From NCBI GenBank assembly GCA_002307275.1, contig DBTX01000057.1, positions 51,774-58,717 of the forward strand: 6,944 nt of DNA, read 5' to 3'. The notes beneath the pieces are model-generated. The model had not been told where the DNA came from and did no database searches. It was given only the letters and a program-made list of their open reading frames with translations. The DNA comes from Hungateiclostridiaceae bacterium UBA1305 (GTDB taxonomy: Bacteria; Bacillota; Clostridia; Acetivibrionales; DTU013). Positions 1-6,689 of the stretch are shown piece after piece; position 1 is the stretch's first letter, and each line of letters opens with the position of its first letter. Made by a program: the position numbers and the translations under genes.

Positions 1-1661
1 CGGTTCGATTCCTTCACTTCGGAGAACTGGTCGAAGGTGGAGTAATAATATGGCGATATGGCTTCAAACTCCGCCGCGCAGGTATCTACCATTTTGTACG
101 CCGTTGTGATGCCAAGCTCTGTACGTCTCGTTTTAACCGACGTCCTGTCAGAAGCGATATAACCTGCAATGACCGAATCCAGGAAACCGAGCCTTTTCGC
201 CTTCCTGAGCATTTCAGGCGAAATACTTTCCAATGATACGGTCTTGAGCATCTCTTCCATTAATACGAGTTCGTTGATCTTGCAGAGGAAGAAATCATCT
301 ATCTTTGTGATTTCATGGATCTTCTCGACAGAAATACCTCTCCTGAGTGCCTCCGCTATGACAAAGAGTCTCACATCGTTTATATCCTGGAGTTTCTTTT
401 CTATTGTCTGCGTATCAAGTTTTGTGTATTGTTCCTGTTCAAGTGTATATATGTTAAGCTCCAGTGACCTGATCGCCTTCATCAGGGCGGCTTCAAAGGA
501 ACTGCTGATGGCCATGACCTCTCCGGTTGCTTTCATTTGTGTTCCAAGAGTCCTTCTGGCTTTAACAAATTTATCAAACGGCCATTTTGGTATCTTTACG
601 ACTACATAATCCAGCGTAGGTTCAAAGCAGGCATAAGTTTTGCCAGTGACTGCATTCAAAATCTCGTCGAGCCCGTAGCCGATCGCAATTTTTGTAGCTA
701 CCTTCGCAATCGGGTATCCCGTAGCTTTCGACGCAAGTGCCGATGAGCGGCTGACCCTGGGGTTCACTTCAATGACAGAATACTCATAGCTTGTCGGATG
801 CAATGCAAACTGTACATTACAGCCTCCTTCTATTCCAAGTGCTGAGATGATCTTTAATGAAGCCGTCCTGAGCATCTGATATTCCTTGTCCGAAAGTGTC
901 TGTGAAGGTGCGACGACAATACTGTCGCCGGTATGTACGCCGACCGGGTCGATGTTTTCCATGTTGCAGACGGTTATTACATTCCCTTTGCCGTCCCGCA
1001 TCACCTCATACTCAATTTCCTTCCAGCCTGCGATCCCCTTTTCAATCAGAGCCTGCCCTACTCTGCTCAGCCTGAGTCCATTCGCAGCGATTTCAACCAG
1101 CTCGGCCTTATTTCCGGCGATGCCGCCGCCGGTTCCGCCAAGGGTATACGCCGGTCTTACAATTACCGGATAATCGATTTCATCTGCGAAGGCCAGTGCA
1201 TCCTCTACCGTAGTGACGACCTTGCTTGCTATACATGGCTCACCGATCCTTTCCATTGTATCTTTGAAGGCTTGTCTGTCCTCGGCCATTTTTATCGCTT
1301 CCGTAGCAGTTCCGAGAAGCTTGACGCCCTGTTCTTCCAGAAAGCCGGATTCGGCCAGTTCCATCGCAAGATTGAGGCCGGTCTGTCCACCCAATGTAGG
1401 CAGCAGGCTGTCAGGTTTTTCTTTCAGAATGATCTTTCTGATCGTCTTCACATTGAGTGGCTCTATATAAACTCTGTCCGCTATATTCGTATCTGTCATG
1501 ATCGTGGCAGGATTGCTGTTGACAAGCACTACCTCTATACCTTCCTCTTTGAGTGCCTGGCAGGCCTGCGTTCCGGCATAGTCGAACTCTGCCGCCTGTC
1601 CGATTATGATCGGTCCGGAACCGATGACCATTACTTTACTGACATCATTACGTCTTGGCAT
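1..1661 (-). CDS. carB: Carbamoyl-phosphate synthase large chain, N-terminal half (3' end outside window)
   Basis: This encodes the large, synthetase subunit of carbamoyl-phosphate synthase (pyrAB in Bacillus naming), which makes carbamoyl phosphate from bicarbonate, two ATP and the ammonia delivered by CarA. The frame is open from an ATG at 1661 to the window edge, giving 553 residues of a family usually about 1,060-1,070 long, so only the first half is seen. Visible motifs are the pre-ATP-grasp glycine loop VIGSGPIIIGQ (12-22) with the following FDYAG, SNPATIMTD (49-57), PTLGGQTGLN (88-97), the ATP-grasp strand VIVRPAYTLGGTGGG (166-180), ENIDPVGVHTGDS (235-247) and the metal-binding IEVNPRVSRSSALASKATGYP (with E298 and N300). 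Residues from about 400 on are the helical oligomerisation domain, with the usual KIDDFF segment (453-458). The start overlaps the end of carA by 14 nt, and a GGGG ribosome binding site lies 6 nt upstream, inside carA. No frameshift or missing key residue is seen. Identification is very secure. Confidence 0.97.
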   Translation of the reverse strand, partial: MPRRNDVSKVMVIGSGPIIIGQAAEFDYAGTQACQALKEEGIEVVLVNSNPATIMTDTNIADRVYIEPLNVKTIRKIILKEKPDSLLPTLGGQTGLNLAMELAESGFLEEQGVKLLGTATEAIKMAEDRQAFKDTMERIGEPCIASKVVTTVEDALAFADEIDYPVIVRPAYTLGGTGGGIAGNKAELVEIAANGLRLSRVGQALIEKGIAGWKEIEYEVMRDGKGNVITVCNMENIDPVGVHTGDSIVVAPSQTLSDKEYQMLRTASLKIISALGIEGGCNVQFALHPTSYEYSVIEVNPRVSRSSALASKATGYPIAKVATKIAIGYGLDEILNAVTGKTYACFEPTLDYVVVKIPKWPFDKFVKARRTLGTQMKATGEVMAISSSFEAALMKAIRSLELNIYTLEQEQYTKLDTQTIEKKLQDINDVRLFVIAEALRRGISVEKIHEITKIDDFFLCKINELVLMEEMLKTVSLESISPEMLRKAKRLGFLDSVIAGYIASDRTSVKTRRTELGITTAYKMVDTCAAEFEAISPYYYSTFDQFSEVKESN

Positions 1662-2739
1662 GCTGATCCCCTTCCCCTTTTTTCATCATTCCCAGAAACC
1701 TGTCAAACAGGTATGCCGTGTCCGCAGGTCCAGGCGAGGCTTCAGGATGGAATTGCACGGTGAACACCGGAAAATCCTTGTACATAACGCCTTCAACAGT
1801 TCCATCATTCATATTCCTGTGGCTTACAGACATTTTTGTTTTATCAAGGCTGTCCTCTATGATTGTATACCCGTGATTCTGCGAGGTTATGTACGTTAAA
1901 TCCCTTTCCAGATCTTTAACAGGATGATTGCAGCCGCGATGTCCATATTTGAGTTTCTCTGTGTCCCCGCCTGTCGCAAGCGCCGTTAGCTGATGACCAA
2001 GGCATATTCCGAAAATCGGCTTCTTTCCCAGAAGCTCTTTGATTGTCTTGATCTGATGTGTACAATCCTTGGGATCTCCAGGGCCGTTTGAAAGCATGAT
2101 CCCGTCCGGCTTTACCTCCAGTATTTCCTCAGAAGTTGCCGAAGCAGGGAATTGATATACCTCGCAGCCCCTTTTCAAAAGGGAGCGGATTATATTTTGC
2201 TTGATTCCATAATCCAGTAATGCGACTCTGGCTCCTTCACCTTTATAATGCTTCCTGTAATCTATGCTTACCTGCATTACAGGATTTTCTATTTTATAGT
2301 CCTTTATTATTCCAATATGATCTTCGAATTTAAAATCCTGTTTTGTTGAAATCATGCCCTTCATTGTACCACGGTCACGCAATATTCTTGTAAGAGCTCT
2401 TGTATCTATTCCTTCAATTCCGATGATACCATTCCTTGCAAGATATTCGCTTAAGGTCTCGAGTGAACGCCAGTTGCTCGGCGTCTTGCACATTTCCCTG
2501 ACTACAAATCCCTTGACCTGCGGCTTTGCAGACTCCACGTCCTCCAGATTGACCCCGTAATTGCCTATCAGCGGATAAGTCATTGTAACGATCTGTCCGC
2601 AATAGGAGGGATCCGTCAAAACCTCCTGATAGCCAGTCATGCCGGTATTGAATACAAACTCACCTGTAATTTCTCCAACAGCTCCAAAGCTGCTGCCTTC
2701 AAATACAGTCCCGTCCTCCAGCGCCAAAAACGCTCTCAT
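1648..2739 (-). CDS. carA: Carbamoyl-phosphate synthase small chain (glutamine amidotransferase subunit)
   Basis: CarA (PyrAA) hydrolyses glutamine and channels the ammonia to CarB. The protein has 363 residues, the usual length for Gram-positive forms. Residues 1-130 form the small-chain N-terminal domain, with FNTGMTGYQEVLTDPSY (30-46) and GIEGIDTRALTRILR (107-121). Residues about 172-355 form a class I glutamine amidotransferase domain, with the oxyanion region SNGPGDP (217-223), the nucleophile Cys246 in FGICLGHQ (243-250), and the His331/Glu333 pair in QFHPEASPGP (329-338), so the triad is complete. The ATG is preceded by GGGAG with an 8-nt spacer. It overlaps the stop codon of pyrF as ATGA (4 nt), and its own 3' end overlaps carB by 14 nt, so all three are probably translated in a coupled way. 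The position inside a pyrimidine operon, with no arginine gene nearby, suggests this is the pyrimidine-dedicated or the only synthetase of the cell; that last point is inference. Confidence 0.98.
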   Translation of the reverse strand: MRAFLALEDGTVFEGSSFGAVGEITGEFVFNTGMTGYQEVLTDPSYCGQIVTMTYPLIGNYGVNLEDVESAKPQVKGFVVREMCKTPSNWRSLETLSEYLARNGIIGIEGIDTRALTRILRDRGTMKGMISTKQDFKFEDHIGIIKDYKIENPVMQVSIDYRKHYKGEGARVALLDYGIKQNIIRSLLKRGCEVYQFPASATSEEILEVKPDGIMLSNGPGDPKDCTHQIKTIKELLGKKPIFGICLGHQLTALATGGDTEKLKYGHRGCNHPVKDLERDLTYITSQNHGYTIIEDSLDKTKMSVSHRNMNDGTVEGVMYKDFPVFTVQFHPEASPGPADTAYLFDRFLGMMKKGEGDQHAKT

Positions 2740-3686
2740 TCTGTCCGCTCCCTTCCAGCAAGTGCCTCATTGATTTCATCCTTCATCCTGATTGCTTCAG
2801 CTCTTGCCGCACTGTCAAAAGCATCTTCCCCATAGGTTGCCGACCATTTCTCCAATTTCCATGCGCACATGATGCTTCTTGAAGCATTAATCACAGCCCC
2901 AAGGCCATTAATGTCAAACGAATGGACAGCGTCTTTTGCGGTTCCCCCCTGTGCACCATAGCCGGGAACAAGAATATACGCCTTTTTCATGATGCCTCTG
3001 AGAATCTTTGCCTGCTCGGGGTATGTAGCGCCAACGACAGCTCCTATTCCGCTGTAGCCGCTTTCCCCCATCACCTGACTCCCCCATTCGTTCACCAGCT
3101 CCGCGACTGTTTCATAGATGGTTTTCCCATCCCTGGTGATCAGGTCCTGGAGTTGTCCGGAGGATTTATTCGAAGTCTTGACCAGTATGAATATCCCCTT
3201 CCCATACTTCCCGCAATTATCAATGAATGGCTTGATCCCGTCATAACCCAGGTAAGGGTTTACAGTGAGCGCATCGGCGGAAAATGCGGAACCATCAAAG
3301 GTACCGATCGGTGTTTTACCCAAAAATGCTGTGGAATACGCTTCCGCAGTTGAACCTATATCGTTTCTCTTCCCATCTGCGATAACCAGCATTCCCTTTG
3401 ATCCGGCATATGTACAGGTATCCGCAAATGTTTTTACACCAGCTGTGCCGTACATTTCATAATATGCCAGCTGAGGCTTTACAACAGGAACGATATCGTA
3501 CAGCGCATCAATCAACTTTTTATTAAACTGCAGGATAGCTTCCGCTGCACCCTCGAAACCAACTCCGCACTCTTTGAAAGCCTTTTCCCGGATAAAGGCG
3601 GGAACATATTCAAGTTTGGGATCCAGACCTGCGACTGTGGGGTTGTCCAGCTTTTTGATTCCTGTAACCAGTTTGTCTATAAACAT
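2736..3686 (-). CDS. pyrF: Orotidine 5'-phosphate decarboxylase, subfamily 2
   Basis: PyrF decarboxylates OMP to UMP, the last step of the pathway, in the cytoplasm. The 316 residues are much longer than the roughly 240 of the Bacillus or E. coli type and match subfamily 2, found in many Clostridia, Actinobacteria and others. Early landmarks are AGLDPKLEYVP (19-29) and VVKPQLAYYEMYG (68-80). The catalytic Asp-Lys-x-x-Asp signature reads ADGKRNDIGSTAEAY (103-117), with D104, K106 and D109. TVNPYLGYDG (141-150), the phosphate-gripping VPGYGAQGG (240-248) and NASRSIM (268-274) follow. I chose the ATG at 3686: it has AGGAGAG just upstream and begins MFIDKL, close to known homologues. An in-frame GTG at 3701 would add five residues but lies in the ribosome binding site region and overlaps the end of pyrC. 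The gene sits between pyrC and carA, unlike in Bacillus subtilis, where pyrF lies near the 3' end of the operon. Confidence 0.96.
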   Translation of the reverse strand: MFIDKLVTGIKKLDNPTVAGLDPKLEYVPAFIREKAFKECGVGFEGAAEAILQFNKKLIDALYDIVPVVKPQLAYYEMYGTAGVKTFADTCTYAGSKGMLVIADGKRNDIGSTAEAYSTAFLGKTPIGTFDGSAFSADALTVNPYLGYDGIKPFIDNCGKYGKGIFILVKTSNKSSGQLQDLITRDGKTIYETVAELVNEWGSQVMGESGYSGIGAVVGATYPEQAKILRGIMKKAYILVPGYGAQGGTAKDAVHSFDINGLGAVINASRSIMCAWKLEKWSATYGEDAFDSAARAEAIRMKDEINEALAGRERTE

Positions 3687-3691
3687 TTCAT

Positions 3692-3698
3692 CTCTCCT
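3692..3698 (-). promoter_or_regulatory. pyrF ribosome binding site
   Basis: AGGAGAG on the minus strand ends 5 nt before the ATG at 3686. It decides between that ATG and the in-frame GTG at 3701, which lies on its 5' side and has no comparable site at the right distance. It overlaps the last base of the pyrC stop codon, so termination on pyrC can feed ribosomes to pyrF. Confidence 0.8.
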
Positions 3699-4984
3699 CA
3701 CAATAGTACTTTTTCACTGACGATGATCTTGCCGTCGACAATGGTCGTACGTACTGTTCCGCTCAGCTTCATTCCGCCAAACGGACTGTTTTTGGATTTC
3801 GACTGAAATTTTGAAACATCAATAATTGTCTCTTCATTGATATCGATGATCGTAATGTCGGCAGCGCAGCCTATCTCAAGGGAGCCTTTGTTAATGCTCA
3901 GTATCCTGGCAGGGTTCAGGCTCATTTTTTCGACCAGTTTCTTCACTGTTAGGATGCCGGGCTTGACGAGGTAAGTCACCGCAAGCGGTACAGCCGTTTC
4001 AAAACCTACCAGTCCGTTTGCGGCCAGACTGAATTCCACATTCTTCTCATCTGCATGATGCGGTGCATGGTCAGTTGCTATGATGTCGATCGTATCATCT
4101 GCAATTCCTTCAATAACTGCCTGTACATCCTTTGCTGCTCTAAGCGGCGGACTGACCTTTGCATTCGTATCATAACCGATACACGCCTCTTCAGTCAGTG
4201 AAAAATAGTGCGGGCAGGTTTCACAGGTCACTTTGACACCGCGTTTTTTTGCATTTCTTATCAGTTCTACTGATAATGCCGTACTCACATGCGCAATATG
4301 AAGCGGAACGCCCGTATACTCGGCCAGTATCAGTTCTCTGGCCACCATCGTTTCTTCGGCTGCGGACGGTATGCCTTTAAGCCCGAGGATCGTAGACGTA
4401 TATCCTTCATTCATGACGCCTTCTTCAGCAAGGTCAATATCCTCACAGTGTGAAATTACTGTGATGTCGAACATGGAGGCATACTGCAGCGCCTTCTTCA
4501 TTAATGACGAGCTTCTTACGGGTTTCCCGTCGTCCGAGATCGCCACAGCTCCTGCAAACTTCAGCTCACCAATTTCAGCAAGTTCCTCGCCCTTTTGCCC
4601 CTTTGTGATCGCACCGATTGGAAAAACGTTTACATATCCGTCCTGTTTCGCTTTATTTAAAATATATTTTACAACAGCCTCACTATCGGTAACGGGATTT
4701 GTGTTCGGCATACAGGCGATCGAGGTAAATCCACCCTTTGCAGCGCTTCTCGTCCCGCTTTCGATGTCCTCCTTATACTCAAAGCCCGGATCGCGCAGGT
4801 GGCAGTGAGCATCGACCAGACCAGGCAGTACATACTTTCCTTTGGCGTCAACGATCTCACAGCCATCTTCCTCTATCCCCTCTGCTATTTCTGCTATTTT
4901 ACCGTCAACTACCAGCAGATCAAGCACCGCGTCCAGATTTGACTTTGCATCTATTATGTGTCCGTTTTTAATTAGCAGCTTCAT
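3698..4984 (-). CDS. pyrC: Dihydroorotase (class I, zinc-dependent)
   Basis: PyrC reversibly cyclises N-carbamoyl-aspartate to dihydroorotate, the third step of the pathway. It has 428 residues, typical of the class I (Bacillus/Aquifex type) enzymes and about 80 longer than the E. coli class II form. The amidohydrolase fold is recognisable by the metal ligands and substrate residues: GLVDAHCHLRDPG (55-67) gives His60, His62 and Arg64; CMPNTNP is at 91-97; SDDGKPV (150-156) supplies the bridging aspartate (D151 or D152); His179 is in VISHCED, His232 in HIAHVST and Asp305 in IIATDHAPH (301-309), the general base. PPLR (279-282) and a C-terminal NSPFGG (399-404) are also standard. The start has a near-ideal AGGAGG with a 7-nt spacer, located inside the last codons of pyrB, and the two genes overlap by 17 nt. 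Class I dihydroorotases often bind aspartate transcarbamoylase; the tight pyrB-pyrC overlap fits such a complex but does not prove it. Confidence 0.97.
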   Translation of the reverse strand: MKLLIKNGHIIDAKSNLDAVLDLLVVDGKIAEIAEGIEEDGCEIVDAKGKYVLPGLVDAHCHLRDPGFEYKEDIESGTRSAAKGGFTSIACMPNTNPVTDSEAVVKYILNKAKQDGYVNVFPIGAITKGQKGEELAEIGELKFAGAVAISDDGKPVRSSSLMKKALQYASMFDITVISHCEDIDLAEEGVMNEGYTSTILGLKGIPSAAEETMVARELILAEYTGVPLHIAHVSTALSVELIRNAKKRGVKVTCETCPHYFSLTEEACIGYDTNAKVSPPLRAAKDVQAVIEGIADDTIDIIATDHAPHHADEKNVEFSLAANGLVGFETAVPLAVTYLVKPGILTVKKLVEKMSLNPARILSINKGSLEIGCAADITIIDINEETIIDVSKFQSKSKNSPFGGMKLSGTVRTTIVDGKIIVSEKVLL

Positions 4985-5906
4985 TGTTACCCCTCCTGGT
5001 CAAAAGATACAGCAGCGCCATTCTGACAGCTACACCGTTTGTTACCTGTTCATTGATCACCGAGTTTTCACTGTCCGCTACTGCACTTGAAAGCTCGACC
5101 CCACGGTTCATAGGACCCGGATGCATGATCAGTGCATCCTTCTTTGCCATCTGCAATCTCTTTTCATCCAACCCAAAGAACCTCGAATACTCCCGCACTG
5201 AAGGAAACAGTGCCTTTTTCTGCCTTTCGAGCTGTAGCCTCAGAGACATTACTACATCCGCGTCGATCAACGCTTCCTGAATTGTGCTGAATACTCTTGC
5301 TCCTGTCTTTTCTATCCCGGGAGGCAGCAATGTTGCCGGGCCTGCGACCGAGACTTCCGCACCCATTTTGGTAAGCCCCCATATATTGCTGCGGGCAACC
5401 CTGCTATGGTAAATATCTCCTATAATGGCCACCTTGAGGCCTTTTAGCGATCCCATTTTCTCTTTCATCGTAAACATATCCAGGAGCGCCTGTGTGGGAT
5501 GCTCATTCATTCCGTCCCCGGCATTTATCACCGAAGCCCTGACATGCTTTGATAACAGATGCGGCGCTCCGGATTGCGGATGTCGGATGATAATCACATC
5601 CGTACCCATCATGTCGATCGTTTTGCCTGTGTCTATGAGGTTCTCACCCTTCGCAACACTGCTGGCTGATGCCGAGATATTTGCGGCACTGGCACTCATG
5701 TATTTTGATGCCAGTTCAAAGGACAGCCTGGTTCTTGTGCTGTTCTCATAGAATAGAGTGATGATGGACTTGCCCTGTAGATGTGGTGTCTTCTTGTTAT
5801 TCGAAGTAATGATATACTTCATGGTTTTTGCCGTTTCGAGGATGTACTCTATTTCCTCAGCGGAAATGTCCTTCAGGCCAAGTAAATCCTTTGATTTCAG
5901 ATTCAT
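4968..5906 (-). CDS. pyrB: Aspartate carbamoyltransferase catalytic subunit
   Basis: PyrB transfers the carbamoyl group from carbamoyl phosphate to L-aspartate, the first committed step of pyrimidine synthesis. The 312 residues match the catalytic chain. The carbamoyl-phosphate loop FYENSTRTRLSFE (52-64) has the STRTR signature at 56-60; SVAKGENLIDT (83-93) carries Lys86 of the mobile loop. RHP (108-110), GDGMNEHPTQALLD (130-143, with His136 and Gln139), SRVARS (168-173), SLRLQLER (221-228) for aspartate binding, and MHPGPMNRGVE (261-271) all follow in the expected order. I chose the ATG at 5906, which begins MNLKSKDLLGL and has AGGCGG 8 nt upstream. An in-frame TTG at 5966 would add 20 residues with no homology I recognise and no ribosome binding site, and is rejected. 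No pyrI regulatory-subunit gene follows; the next gene is pyrC, overlapping by 17 nt. The enzyme is therefore probably not of the E. coli allosteric PyrB-PyrI type, unless pyrI lies elsewhere. Confidence 0.98.
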   Translation of the reverse strand: MNLKSKDLLGLKDISAEEIEYILETAKTMKYIITSNNKKTPHLQGKSIITLFYENSTRTRLSFELASKYMSASAANISASASSVAKGENLIDTGKTIDMMGTDVIIIRHPQSGAPHLLSKHVRASVINAGDGMNEHPTQALLDMFTMKEKMGSLKGLKVAIIGDIYHSRVARSNIWGLTKMGAEVSVAGPATLLPPGIEKTGARVFSTIQEALIDADVVMSLRLQLERQKKALFPSVREYSRFFGLDEKRLQMAKKDALIMHPGPMNRGVELSSAVADSENSVINEQVTNGVAVRMALLYLLTRRGNNEAAN

Positions 5907-5914
5907 GTCTATTA

Positions 5915-5920
5915 CCGCCT
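5915..5920 (-). promoter_or_regulatory. pyrB ribosome binding site
   Basis: AGGCGG, one mismatch from AGGAGG, stands 8 nt before the ATG at 5906 and supports that codon as the true start of pyrB. Its weaker match contrasts with the near-perfect site of pyrC just downstream. Confidence 0.65.
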
Positions 5921-5987
5921 TTTTTATATTGTACTGCAAAATAAGTTGCAAAAAATATTTGTACAAAGAATAATTTATTTATTTTGC

Positions 5988-6034
5988 ATCAGGGCACCAA
6001 AAGTAATACAAGTGAAAAAACTTGGGTTCCTGAT
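5988..6034 (-). repeat. Imperfect inverted repeat (possible leader stem-loop) ahead of pyrB
   Basis: In the 177-bp gap between pyrR and pyrB, outer arms ATCAGG (6034-6029) and CCTGAT (5993-5988), read on the minus strand, are exact complements 35 bases apart. A second paired block, CCAAG against TTTGG, lies inside a 3x3 internal loop. A competing inner hairpin, CAAGT-TTTTTC-ACTTG (6024-6009), shares bases with it. No U-tract follows on the coding side, so it is not a standard terminator for the operon. It lacks the conserved PyrR loop. The function is unknown; it could be a 5' stabilising stem, a regulator site, or nothing. The rest of the gap (5921-5987 and 6035-6057) is A/T-rich and holds no gene that I can support. 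Confidence 0.5.
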
Positions 6035-6057
6035 TCTTTTTCCATTGTATTTTACAT

Positions 6058-6084
6058 AAAAAAAGTAAGGAACGATTCCTTACT
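6058..6084 (-). terminator. Rho-independent terminator directly after pyrR
   Basis: On the minus strand the sequence AGTAAGGAA, loop TCG, TTCCTTACT forms a perfect 9-bp stem (6084-6076 with 6072-6064), followed by an uninterrupted run of seven T (6064-6058, the first T also closing the stem). The stem begins at the last base of the pyrR stop codon. This is a textbook intrinsic terminator, although its stem is only moderately G+C-rich. It should separate pyrR from the pyrB-carB block in whole or in part. No PyrR-binding loop or obvious antiterminator partner is found next to it, so it does not look like a second PyrR attenuator. Confidence 0.88.
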
Positions 6085-6638
6085 CAATGCATAACACCTT
6101 TTTCCAGATCACTCAATGTAACTACGTTTGTCTTATCTATATCGTAAAGCTTTACGTTGACTACTTCCCCCTTGGAAGTAGGAACATTCTTCCCGACATA
6201 ATCAGCCCGGATGGGAAGCTCCCTGTGTCCCCTGTCGATAAGAATAGCCAGTTGGATCATTTTCGGCCTTCCTATGTCCATTACTGCTTCAATTGCGGAT
6301 CTGGCCGTACGTCCCGTATAAAGTACATCGTCCACAAGGATTACGACTTTATCCGTAACTGTGAAATTGATCTCAGTGCCGTTGACGACCGGATGCTCTG
6401 CCAGCATGCTGAGATCATCCCTGTAGAAGGTGATGTCCAGTATTCCGACAGGTACATCCTTTCCTTCCACCTCTTTAATCTTTCCGGCAATCAGCCTCGC
6501 CAGAGGCACTCCTCTTCTCTGGATGCCGATGAGAATGACATTCTCAACACCTTTGTTCTTTTCAATAATTTCATGAGCAATTCTGATTACGGCCCTCATA
6601 ATGCCGCTCTCATCCATAATCTCCGCCTTGTCGATCAC
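6084..6638 (-). CDS. pyrR: PyrR: pyrimidine operon RNA-binding attenuation regulator / uracil phosphoribosyltransferase
   Basis: PyrR senses UMP/UTP and binds a hairpin in pyr leader RNA, favouring termination. Most family members also convert uracil and PRPP to UMP. The 184 residues (Bacillus subtilis has 181) cover the whole type I phosphoribosyltransferase fold. ILDITFYRDDLS (66-77) matches the family, the PRPP loop VILVDDVLYTGRTAR (99-113) is intact with the DD pair at 103-104, and LIDRGHRELPIRADYVGKN (133-151) carries the conserved basic residues of the RNA-binding face; His22 in RIAHE is also kept. Position 18 is Ile, whereas I recall Thr in Bacillus. The start is GTG at 6638: MIDKAEIMDE aligns with the known N-terminus, and an in-frame TAG four codons upstream excludes a longer protein. 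AGGGTGAT, complementary to the 16S 3' end, lies 3 nt before it. The gene is preceded by its own PyrR-type attenuator, so autoregulation is expected, and is followed at once by a terminator. Confidence 0.97.
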   Translation of the reverse strand: MIDKAEIMDESGIMRAVIRIAHEIIEKNKGVENVILIGIQRRGVPLARLIAGKIKEVEGKDVPVGILDITFYRDDLSMLAEHPVVNGTEINFTVTDKVVILVDDVLYTGRTARSAIEAVMDIGRPKMIQLAILIDRGHRELPIRADYVGKNVPTSKGEVVNVKLYDIDKTNVVTLSDLEKGVMH

Positions 6639-6642
6639 ACAA

Positions 6643-6681
6643 TCACCCTACTTTCGTACTCAAATAAATTCTCGGGGGCAT
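6643..6681 (-). CDS. Possible 12-codon leader ORF before pyrR
   Basis: On the minus strand an ATG at 6681 opens a short frame encoding MPPRIYLSTKVG and ends at TGA (6645-6643), 4 nt before the GTG of pyrR and inside the pyrR ribosome binding site. AAGGGG stands 4 nt before the ATG, close but usable as a Shine-Dalgarno. Such an arrangement could couple pyrR translation to the leader peptide. Nothing in the peptide is recognisable, and a frame this short can occur by chance, so this is a suggestion only. Confidence 0.2.
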   Translation of the reverse strand: MPPRIYLSTKVG

Positions 6682-6689
6682 CGAGCCCC
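6675..6689 (-). other. Small G+C-rich hairpin in the pyrR 5' untranslated region
   Basis: GGGGC (6689-6685) and GCCCC (6679-6675) on the minus strand pair around the 5-base loop TCGAT. No U-tract follows, so it is not a terminator. It lies downstream of the attenuator terminator and is therefore only transcribed on readthrough. It would bury the GGGG and ATG of the possible leader ORF. Another near-palindrome, ATTTGC-AA-GCAAAT, lies upstream at 6704-6717. Confidence 0.45.

Noticed and set aside
933..1763. Long plus-strand open frame of 276 codons opposite carB and the end of carA
   Set aside because: It is antisense to highly conserved carB codons, has no recognisable domain, and its protein is rich in Cys, Ser and His as expected of a shadow frame.
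3687..3701. pyrF start at the in-frame GTG at 3701
   Set aside because: The ATG at 3686 has AGGAGAG at the right spacing and gives the family-like N-terminus; the GTG lies within the pyrC end and has no ribosome binding site of its own.
5923..5951. Promoter-like TTGCAA, 17 bp, TATAAA just before pyrB on the minus strand
   Set aside because: The spacing is ideal, but transcription would start inside the AGGCGG ribosome binding site of pyrB, and the -35 match is only four of six. The region is so A/T-rich that such matches are expected.
5907..5966. N-terminal extension of pyrB from an in-frame TTG
   Set aside because: The extra 20 residues are encoded by A/T-rich non-coding-like DNA, have no ribosome binding site, and known PyrB proteins begin close to MNLKSKDLL.
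5988..6039. The inverted repeat read on the plus strand is followed by TCTTTTT and looks like a terminator
   Set aside because: No plus-strand gene leads into it, so there is no transcript for it to end; the stem is also imperfect with a long loop.
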